Shown here piece by piece: positions 1 through 5,548 of a stretch of 10,725 nt of DNA. Origin of the DNA: Mariprofundus sp. (lineage in GTDB: Bacteria > Pseudomonadota > Zetaproteobacteria > Mariprofundales > Mariprofundaceae); the NCBI GenBank assembly GCA_030951065.1, contig JAUZQH010000189.1, positions 1 through 10,725 on the forward strand, given 5' to 3'. The notes beneath the pieces are model-generated. The model was not told where the DNA came from. It worked only from the letters and a program-made list of their open reading frames with translations, and ran no database searches. The position numbers were made by a program, and so were the translations under genes. Every line of letters starts with the position of its first letter. Position 1 is the stretch's first letter.

Positions 1-70
1 GGTGGCGGTCTTTCGGATATGCCTCCCGGTTGGATTAAAAATTTTCCATTTTGATTTTTTTAGCTTTTAG

Positions 71-541
71 TATTATTTTCAGGCCTTTTACGATGATCTG
101 CACATACAACTTGGCAGTCCGAGCATGGATACCAATCAGATCACACAGCTGCTGAATCTGCTCGAAAAGTCAGCTCAACCCTGCCTGTTAATTCTCCATA
201 ACTTTGATGCTATACGCCACAGAAAAGCAGTGAAGAGCGGCTACAACAGCCATTTCATTCATGCGCTGAACAGTATACCCGGCCGAACCAACATCGGCCT
301 GTTATGCGTCAGTGAATACGCCCATCAACACTATTTGCTCTCAGCAGACGGAGCCATACTTCCCGGCTCAAAACTTCGAGCAGAGGCCATGCAACTTCCG
401 TCTCTGACCAGCGGACAGCTACTGGCCGAATTACTACGCAGAAAAATCACATCATCCGAAAATAAACTGTCAGCACTTATCCCACGCTTACTCGGGCATG
501 ATTCCCCTTACACCGAAATCTGCAAGCTGAAGAAACGCTGA
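71..541 (+). pseudogene. 5'-truncated remnant of an AAA/STAND-like ATPase (hypothetical protein)
   Basis: An open frame runs from just after a TAG at 68-70 to TGA at 539-541 (156 codons). The first ATG is at 125 and has no convincing Shine-Dalgarno, while the codons before it (YYFQAFYDDLHIQLG) read like coding sequence, so the frame probably continued from upstream. Residues 17-28 from the ATG (AQPCLLILHNFD) resemble a Walker B strand, TNIGLLCVSE at 55-64 a sensor-1 strand, and LTSGQLLAELLRRK the following helical part. There is no P-loop. In-frame codons before the TAG (KIFHFDFFSF) could be an earlier strand of the same domain, and frame 1 before that (LSDMPPGWIK) could be its continuation across the A5T4 run near 37-45. 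This would mean a frameshift plus a nonsense codon. The usual acidic Walker B pair is replaced by H-N, which may be decay or a family trait. The ATPase assignment rests on fold pattern only; a short intact hypothetical gene starting at 125 is the alternative. Confidence 0.4.
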
Positions 542-548
542 TTCACTC

Positions 549-575
549 AAAAATATCTACGCTATCCTGAGCGTA
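549..575 (-). terminator. possible Rho-independent terminator after the glutaredoxin-like gene
   Basis: Read on the minus strand, a 6-bp stem (TACGCT/AGCGTA at 570-575 and 558-563) with a 6-base loop is followed after four bases by five T (549-553). It lies 28 bases past the stop of the minus-strand glutaredoxin-like gene, between two convergent frames. The stem is short, so efficiency is uncertain. Confidence 0.35.
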
Positions 576-602
576 ACTTTGACCCTGACATGATTCAATC
601 CA

Positions 603-1001
603 TCAGGTTTGCTTCAAGGCAGGATCAAACTGTTGATTCAGGTAAGCGACAATCTCACTGGATTCATACAACCAGGTCGTTTGATCGCCCGCATCGATGC
701 GCAAACACGGCACTTTGATGCGACCACCCTCTTTTTCCAGGGTATTACGATGCTCGCTGCCACGCACCTGTGCATCCCGATATTCAAGCGGAATGTTTAA
801 ACGATGAATAGTACGCCGTATTTTGATACAAAACGGACAAGCGAAATACTGGTAAATCGACATCGATTTGGCCTGTAGGTCAACTTCAAGCTGGGCAGCC
901 GCATCGCGTTTGATTTTCCGAGGCCGGGTCAAGTAACTGATAAAAGCCATCAATCCACCCACACCTTCACGAAAAATCTTGAGCAACAGCTTCTTGATCA
1001 T
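603..1001 (-). CDS. glutaredoxin-like protein with GST N-terminal-type thioredoxin fold and N-terminal hydrophobic helix
   Basis: 132 residues. The thioredoxin-fold part begins near residue 47 (SIYQYFACPFC). The redox motif is C55-P-F-C58, followed by a basic helix (IKIRRTIHRL). The cis-proline loop is KVPC at 96-99, with cis-Pro 98. A glutathione-binding-type ESSEI segment at 113-117 leads into a C-terminal helix (VAYLNQQF). Residues 1-26 form an amphipathic or hydrophobic stretch ending in a basic TRPRKIKR segment, which suggests a membrane-attached anchor rather than a cleaved signal. The family is widespread in proteobacteria and annotated as glutaredoxin or GST N-terminal domain protein; its exact substrate is unknown to me. 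GGGGT lies about five bases before the ATG. It is on the same strand as nrdAB, 109 bases after nrdB, so it may be co-transcribed and could supply electrons to the reductase. That role is inference. Confidence 0.85.
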   Translation of the reverse strand: MIKKLLLKIFREGVGGLMAFISYLTRPRKIKRDAAAQLEVDLQAKSMSIYQYFACPFCIKIRRTIHRLNIPLEYRDAQVRGSEHRNTLEKEGGRIKVPCLRIDAGDQTTWLYESSEIVAYLNQQFDPALKQT

Positions 1002-1030
1002 AAAACACCCCGCATCATTGAAATGCGTAC

Positions 1031-1056
1031 CATAGCAGTGGCTATGCTTTTAACCA
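1031..1056. other. hairpin in the nrdB-glutaredoxin intergenic gap
   Basis: CATAGC (1031-1036), loop AGTG, GCTATG (1041-1046) form a 6-bp stem. An alternative pairing joins AGTGG (1037-1041) with CCACT (1054-1058). Neither has a T-run on the minus strand, so it does not look like a strong terminator for nrdB. It may be a processing or attenuation structure within a nrdAB-grx transcript, or chance. Confidence 0.25.
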
Positions 1057-1110
1057 CTCATGAAAAGTAAGGTAGTACCATCACATCACCTGTCCACCCA
1101 GAAACAAACA

Positions 1111-2310
1111 TCAACCCCAGTTCAGGCCACCGCCGGTCTGATACTCGGTCACGCGCGTTTCAAAAAAGTTTTTCTCCTTTTTCAAATTGGCCTGCTCATC
1201 CAGCCACGGCAGAGCATTGACCGCATCGGGAAAGGGTTCGGCGATATCCAGCTGTTTGGCACGGCGATTGGCAATAAAGCGGAACTGCTGAATATGATCA
1301 TCCGCCGAATAACCCAAAATCGGCTCCGGTAACAGATAACGGGCATAATCAGCTTCCGCCGCTTCCGCTTCCAGCCACATCTCCTGCAGCGCTGCAGCAT
1401 CCAGCTGAATATGCTCTTCCCGGATAATCTGGCGTACCACCCGGATACCGAAACCGGCATGCATCACCTCATCGCGCATGATGTACTGCAACTGCTCCGC
1501 CGTACCCTTCATCAGCCCGCGTCGCTGCAGCGAGAAGATCGGTGAGAAACCGTTATAAAACCAGCTGCCCTCGAATACCGCAGCAAAAAACAGATAGGAC
1601 ATCACAAAGTTATGCAGCTCGGCCGGATCTTTCATATCAATATCCGAACGCATCACCGAACTCATGCGACGGTTGGCAATCTGGATTTTATGATGAATCG
1701 CCGGCACTACCCGGTAGCGGTTATATATCTCGCTCTGATCCAGACCGATCGATTCAATACAATGCTGATAAGTCCAGGTGTGCAGGGCTTCTTCATACAC
1801 CTGCCGGGCCTGATAGATTTGCAGCTCGGGTGCCGTCATCTTCTCCATCACTGCTAAGCCGATATTGCGCATGGCCAGAATGTCCGAGGTGGTCAGGTAG
1901 GCCAGCACATTCTCGTACACATGCTGCTCTTCCAGTGTCAGCTTGTGATGATAATCATGCACATCCTGATTCATGTTGATATCCAGCGGTGTCCAGTGGT
2001 TCTTGTTGGCATTGAGAAAATACTGCCAGGCCCACGGGTAACGGAACGGAGCCAGCTGATTGATATCGCTCATGCCCCCGATCACCCGTTTATCTTCCGC
2101 ACGGATCGGCGCCAGTGCCGCTGTGCTATCCTGCTGCTCTGCTGCGGCCTGCTCAGCGATGGCATTGGCTGCATTGCGCATCATCGCAGCCTCTATATGG
2201 GCAGACTGAGCATTGTCGGCCTGAAGATGTTCCATCTGCTCCGACCGTTCCAACTGTAGTGGCATCGCAGCCGACTGCAGCGGCTCGAGTGGATTATCCC
2301 AGTTTAACAT
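1111..2310 (-). CDS. nrdB: ribonucleoside-diphosphate reductase, class Ia small (beta) subunit
   Basis: 399 residues. It holds the diiron centre and tyrosyl radical that start nucleotide reduction in NrdA, and acts in the cytoplasm as part of an alpha2beta2-type complex. All expected ligands are present with E. coli-like spacing: D143 (TTSD), E174 and H177 (EEALH), radical Y181 (E+7), E247 (VFEGSW), E281 and H284 (DEVMH). The C-terminus RVTEYQTGGGLNW is the tail that docks into the large subunit. Residues 1 to about 70 are rich in Gln, Ala and Met and form an N-terminal extension beyond the ferritin-like core. The ATG at 2308-2310 is preferred over a GTG at 2329-2331: GAGGGGG sits 7 bases before it and overlaps the nrdA stop. 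The GTG start would overlap nrdA and has no comparable site. The 11-base gap to nrdA shows an operon. The radical Tyr is retained, unlike the Phe of the chlamydial class Ic type. Confidence 0.96.
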   Translation of the reverse strand: MLNWDNPLEPLQSAAMPLQLERSEQMEHLQADNAQSAHIEAAMMRNAANAIAEQAAAEQQDSTAALAPIRAEDKRVIGGMSDINQLAPFRYPWAWQYFLNANKNHWTPLDINMNQDVHDYHHKLTLEEQHVYENVLAYLTTSDILAMRNIGLAVMEKMTAPELQIYQARQVYEEALHTWTYQHCIESIGLDQSEIYNRYRVVPAIHHKIQIANRRMSSVMRSDIDMKDPAELHNFVMSYLFFAAVFEGSWFYNGFSPIFSLQRRGLMKGTAEQLQYIMRDEVMHAGFGIRVVRQIIREEHIQLDAAALQEMWLEAEAAEADYARYLLPEPILGYSADDHIQQFRFIANRRAKQLDIAEPFPDAVNALPWLDEQANLKKEKNFFETRVTEYQTGGGLNWG

Positions 2311-2321
2311 CGTTGTCCCCC

Positions 2322-5165
2322 TCACTGGCACGCTTCACAATCAGGATCGAGTATGGAACAGGCCTTCGGCTCATCCTCCAGCCGAGTCATGCTCTCCGTA
2401 CTCTTCTCGACATGGGATGCCCCCATCGAACGCAGATAATAGGTGGTTTTAAGGCCGCGCACCCAGGCCAGTTTGTAAAGGTTATCCAGCTTTTTACCCG
2501 ATGCCTCAGCCATATACAGGTTCAGACTCTGGGCCTGATCAATCCATTTCTGACGCCGGCTGGCCGCCTCGATCAGCCAGCGTGAATCAATCTCGAAGGC
2601 CGTGGCATATTTTGCTTTCAGATGCTCCGGCACACGCTCGATAGCATGCACTGACCCATCATAATATTTCAGGTCATTGAGCATCACCGCATCCCACAGA
2701 CCGAGCTGTTTCAAATCTGCCACCAGATAATCATTCATCACCACAAACTCACCCGACAAATTCGATTTCACATAGAGATTCTGATATGCAGGCTCAATGC
2801 TCTGTGATACCCCGCATATATTGGCAATCGTGGCCGTCGGTGCGATGGCCAGCACATTGGAGTTGCGCATCCCCTGTCTTGTCACCAGCGCACGCAAGCG
2901 ATCCCAGTCCAGCGTGCGCGAATCATCAACCTGCAGATACTGCTCACCGCGTTCATCCTTGAGCAACTGCAGCGAATCGATCGGCAGAATGCCCCGGCTC
3001 CATAGCGAGCCTTCATAACTGGCATAACGCCCGCGCTCCTGTGCCAGCATGGATGAGGCATGAATGGCATAATAACTGACCGCCTCCATACAGCGGTCGG
3101 CAAACTCGACCGCTTCATGCGACGCATAAGCCAGATCAAGCTGATGCAGGCTATCGGAAAAACCCATAATACCCATGCCGACAGGACGGTGACGCAGGTT
3201 GGATTTGCGTGCCTGCGGTACACTGTAATAGTTATAATCGATCACATTATCGAGCATGCGCATGGCTGTATGGATAGTTTTTTCCAGCTTATCGTGATCT
3301 ATTCCGCTACCATCCGGGCGAATATGACGGGCCAGGTTGACCGAGCCCAGGTTACATACCGCGATCTCGTTTGCATTGGTGTGCAGGGTAATCTCGGTAC
3401 AGAGGTTGGATGAGTGCACTACCCCTTCATGGTTATTGGTGTAACGAATATTGCACGGATCCTTGAAGGTCACCCACGGATGGCCCGTCTCGAACAGCAT
3501 GCCGAGCATCTTGCGCCACAGCTCCACCGCCTGAACCGTTTTACTGATACGCATCTCACCGCGTTCGGCCCGGGCTTCATAAGCCTGGTATGCTGCTTCA
3601 AAGTCCCGGCCGGTTTTCTCATGCAGGTCCGCCGTTTCATCGGGAGAGAACAACGTCCAGCTGCCCTCCTCGGCCACACGCTTCATAAACAGATCCGGAA
3701 TCCAGTTGGCTGTATTCATATCATGGGTACGACGACGCTCATCTCCGGTGTTTTTGCGCAGCTCGAGAAAATCCTCGATATCAATATGCCAGGTTTCCAG
3801 ATAGGCACAGACCGCCCCTTTGCGCTTGCCACCCTGATTCACGGCCACAGCCGTATCATTGGCCACCTTGAGAAACGGAATCACACCCTGCGATGCGCCA
3901 TTGGTACCCTTGATATAGGAACCCATACCGCGCACCGCACTCCAGTCGTTGCCCAGCCCGCCGGCATATTTGGACAATAATGCATTATCCTTGATAGCAT
4001 CATAAATGCCCTCCAGCGCATCGGGCACCGTGGTCAGATAACACGATGACATCTGCGGACGCAGCGTGCCGGCATTGAACAGCGTCGGTGTACTGCTCAT
4101 AAAGTCGAATGCCGCCAGCAAATGATAGAACTCAATCGCCCGTGTCTCGCGATCAATCTCATGGATGGCCAGCCCCATAGCAACACGCATAAAAAAGGCC
4201 TGCGGCAGTTCAAAGCGTACCTGCCCGTGATGGATAAAATAACGGTCATACAGTGTTTGCAGGCCCAGATAGCTGAACTGGCTATCGTAATCGGCCTGTA
4301 ACGCTGCACCGAGGCGCTGCAGATCATATCGGCCCAGCTCCTCATCGAGCAGCTCCAGCTCGACCGCCCGGCGGATATAAGCCGGGAAATATGCAGCATA
4401 AATCGTCTGCATCTCCGCCTGTGTCGCTTCCCTTGCATGGCCTTCTACAAAGCTCAGCGCCTCATGGCGGCTATGATGCAGCAGAATACGCGCAGCCACC
4501 TGACTGTAAGCCGGATCGCGCTCAATCATGGTGCGCGCACTCATCACCGTAGCCAGACGATAATCTGCAGCTTTCATGCCGTCGAAGATATTGCGCTGCA
4601 CTGCTTCGTTCAGTGCCACCCTGTCCACATCAGCCAGACCTGCACATGCTTCATCCAACATGGCGGTGAGCTGCTGCACATCGAGCCGCTGGCGGCTGCC
4701 ATCGGCCAATGTCAGGTGTATCAACGCGCTGTCATCATCCACCGGATCATCTTCATGGATGCGCTCACTGGCCCGGGCGGCGCGATAGAGCACATAGGCG
4801 CGGGCCACTTTATGGTGCCCCTCACGCATCAGCGCCAGCTCGACCTGATCCTGAATATCCTCGATATGAATGGTGCCGTTTTCAGGCAACCGACGCAGCA
4901 GTGCATCGACCACCTGTGTGGTCAGGCCATCAACGAGTTCATGAATGCGTGAAGATGCTGCCGCTGTGCCGCCCTCCACGGCCAGAAATGCCTTGCTGAT
5001 CGCCACCATGATCTTGCTGCGATCAAAAGCGGTTACCTTGTGGTTACGCCGCATCACCCGGCATACAGCGTCGTTATCCGCATAATCGGCAGTAGCTGGA
5101 ATATGAGCTGTAACAAGGTTATCTGTGGGTAGATTAAGTTTGTATATAGTGGTTTCGTGCTGCAA
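2322..5165 (-). CDS. nrdA: ribonucleoside-diphosphate reductase, class Ia large (alpha) subunit, with N-terminal ATP cone
   Basis: 947 residues from a TTG start. It reduces NDPs to dNDPs. An ATP-cone allosteric domain lies at about residues 33-135 (RRNHKVTAFD ... HIEDIQDQVELALM), followed by a degenerate second cone-like segment near 150-245. The catalytic barrel has C375 (SSCYL) and C604 (AVCNLGS) as the redox pair, N587-C589-E591 (NLCTE) with the thiyl cysteine, and Y909-Y910 (TTYYLRS) for radical transfer. The C-terminal swinging-arm pair is C943-E-A-C946. The start was moved: the longest frame begins with ATG at 5237, but its first 24 codons fall in a riboswitch leader. TTG at 5163-5165 has a perfect GGGAGG (5171-5176) five bases upstream and gives MQHETTIYKLNLP, a normal NrdA N-terminus. 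It is first in the nrdAB operon. Its leader carries NrdR-like boxes and a cobalamin aptamer. The architecture resembles Pseudomonas-type NrdA. Confidence 0.96.
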   Translation of the reverse strand: MQHETTIYKLNLPTDNLVTAHIPATADYADNDAVCRVMRRNHKVTAFDRSKIMVAISKAFLAVEGGTAAASSRIHELVDGLTTQVVDALLRRLPENGTIHIEDIQDQVELALMREGHHKVARAYVLYRAARASERIHEDDPVDDDSALIHLTLADGSRQRLDVQQLTAMLDEACAGLADVDRVALNEAVQRNIFDGMKAADYRLATVMSARTMIERDPAYSQVAARILLHHSRHEALSFVEGHAREATQAEMQTIYAAYFPAYIRRAVELELLDEELGRYDLQRLGAALQADYDSQFSYLGLQTLYDRYFIHHGQVRFELPQAFFMRVAMGLAIHEIDRETRAIEFYHLLAAFDFMSSTPTLFNAGTLRPQMSSCYLTTVPDALEGIYDAIKDNALLSKYAGGLGNDWSAVRGMGSYIKGTNGASQGVIPFLKVANDTAVAVNQGGKRKGAVCAYLETWHIDIEDFLELRKNTGDERRRTHDMNTANWIPDLFMKRVAEEGSWTLFSPDETADLHEKTGRDFEAAYQAYEARAERGEMRISKTVQAVELWRKMLGMLFETGHPWVTFKDPCNIRYTNNHEGVVHSSNLCTEITLHTNANEIAVCNLGSVNLARHIRPDGSGIDHDKLEKTIHTAMRMLDNVIDYNYYSVPQARKSNLRHRPVGMGIMGFSDSLHQLDLAYASHEAVEFADRCMEAVSYYAIHASSMLAQERGRYASYEGSLWSRGILPIDSLQLLKDERGEQYLQVDDSRTLDWDRLRALVTRQGMRNSNVLAIAPTATIANICGVSQSIEPAYQNLYVKSNLSGEFVVMNDYLVADLKQLGLWDAVMLNDLKYYDGSVHAIERVPEHLKAKYATAFEIDSRWLIEAASRRQKWIDQAQSLNLYMAEASGKKLDNLYKLAWVRGLKTTYYLRSMGASHVEKSTESMTRLEDEPKACSILDPDCEACQ

Positions 5166-5170
5166 TCTGT

Positions 5171-5176
5171 CCTCCC
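5171..5176 (-). promoter_or_regulatory. ribosome binding site that fixes the nrdA TTG start
   Basis: GGGAGG on the minus strand, five bases before TTG at 5163-5165. It is the strongest Shine-Dalgarno in the leader; no equivalent precedes the ATG at 5237. GGAGG could also pair, with one G-U, with CCTTC at 5289-5293 in the aptamer 3' side, a possible route for translational control (inference). Confidence 0.75.
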
Positions 5177-5237
5177 GGAAAATAACGAGCAGGCGAAAAG
5201 CAGAGCAGGAAGAAATGCAGGGGCATTCATCACGCAT

Positions 5238-5279
5238 AGCCTTGACGCGAGGCTCAGGTGTCAGCCGGCTTACACCGGC
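5238..5279 (-). other. expression-platform region: two hairpins after the cobalamin aptamer
   Basis: The first stem is GCCGG (5275-5279) with CCGGC (5264-5268) around loop TGTAAG. A competing pair, GGTGT (5272-5276) with ACACC (5257-5261), would exclude it. The second stem is AGCCT (5249-5253) with AGGCT (5238-5242). A third small stem, AATGC/GCATT, follows at 5214-5227. Mutually exclusive pairings are typical of a switch region, but no explicit anti-Shine-Dalgarno is evident. Confidence 0.4.
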
Positions 5280-5400
5280 ATATCTATAGAAGGTATCGGA
5301 CTCGGGGCAGATGCCCTCACCGTTGCGCGACAGTTCCGGATTTACACCGGATTCCCTTCGGATTGAATATCACAAACATCACAAAAAAAGCACATGATAT
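5279..5400 (-). promoter_or_regulatory. cobalamin (B12) riboswitch in the nrdAB leader
   Basis: Read on the minus strand, the leader carries the conserved blocks of the cobalamin aptamer in order: AAGGGAA (5352-5358), a stem-loop TCCGG-TGTAAAT-CCGGA (5335-5351) matching the usual GGTG.AA..CC block, then ACTGTCGCGCAACGGTGAG (5316-5334), which is nearly the family consensus. A variable hairpin GGGCA-TC-TGCCC (5305-5316) comes next, then GAGTCCGATACC (5292-5303), which corresponds to the GAG.C.GA.ACC block although GACC is changed to TACC. The closing 5' arm is not clear; ATATC (5396-5400) with GATAT (5280-5284) is one option, so the outer boundaries are approximate. Downstream hairpins follow but no T-run terminator, so translational control is more likely than attenuation. 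It precedes nrdA on the same strand. Binding of B12 would be expected to lower nrdAB expression, as reported for Streptomyces nrdAB. Confidence 0.88.
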
Positions 5401-5405
5401 TGTGT
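5390..5405 (-). promoter_or_regulatory. NrdR box, promoter-proximal
   Basis: ACACAATATCATGTGC on the minus strand matches the 16-bp NrdR pattern (ACAC-A/T-ATAT...GTG), with dyad arms CACA/TGTG. NrdR is the ATP/dATP-sensing repressor of ribonucleotide reductase operons, and its sites occur in pairs. The partner is 32 bp upstream (5422-5437). It overlaps the predicted transcription start, so bound NrdR would block initiation. Confidence 0.65.
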
Positions 5406-5407
5406 TC

Positions 5408-5437
5408 AATATAAGATATTGGCGCAATATATGGGCA
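5408..5437 (-). promoter_or_regulatory. candidate nrdAB promoter
   Basis: The -10 candidate is TATATT (5408-5413), five of six consensus bases. The -35 candidate TGCCCA (5432-5437) is weak (three of six) at an 18-base spacing. The -10 lies in a 15-bp palindrome CAATAT-AAG-ATATTG (5407-5421) placed between the NrdR boxes. The start would fall near 5401, just ahead of the aptamer. Confidence 0.35.
5422..5437 (-). promoter_or_regulatory. NrdR box, promoter-distal
   Basis: TGCCCATATATTGCGC on the minus strand is weaker than its partner but has the central ATATATTG and the flanking C.C/G.G bases. Its start is exactly 32 bp from that of the 5390-5405 box, close to three helical turns, which is the usual geometry of NrdR tandem sites. 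It covers the proposed -35 element. Confidence 0.55.
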
Positions 5438-5440
5438 TGT

Positions 5441-5548
5441 AACCAGTATGGCAAGCCTGACTTTATAAGCAAGACAGACCGACTCTGTACAGACCGACAA
5501 CATATCCCGGGTTGAACTGAATCTAGCCCCCCGTCAGGCTGCGCCGCC
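5441..5548 (+). promoter_or_regulatory. tgt leader with repeats; no clear promoter
   Basis: The divergent gap between nrdA and tgt on the tgt side. It holds a direct repeat ACAGACCGAC (5474-5483 and 5489-5498, 15-bp period) and an 8-bp inverted repeat AGCCTGAC (5454-5461) with GTCAGGCT (5533-5540). The right arm contains the only AGG near the tgt start, so pairing could mask ribosome binding. TTTATAAG at 5462-5469 is a possible -10, but no matching -35 is visible. No preQ1 riboswitch pattern was found. Confidence 0.25.

Noticed and set aside
1768..1770. Possible class Ic NrdB with the radical tyrosine replaced.
   Set aside because: The codon at E174+7 is Tyr (EEALHTWTY), so the normal tyrosyl radical site is present.
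2308..2331. GTG start for nrdB at 2331.
   Set aside because: It overlaps nrdA by several bases and lacks a good ribosome site, whereas ATG at 2310 has GAGGGGG seven bases upstream.
3414..4952. Two long plus-strand frames (3414-3980 and 4437-4952).
   Set aside because: They lie antisense to nrdA, whose motifs are intact throughout; no family features or ribosome sites support them.
5157..5515. Overlapping plus- and minus-strand short frames across the nrdA-tgt gap.
   Set aside because: They fall on the cobalamin aptamer, the operators and the tgt leader and show no protein-like features.
5441..5548. preQ1 riboswitch before tgt.
   Set aside because: Neither the compact preQ1-I hairpin with its A-rich tail nor the preQ1-II pattern is present.
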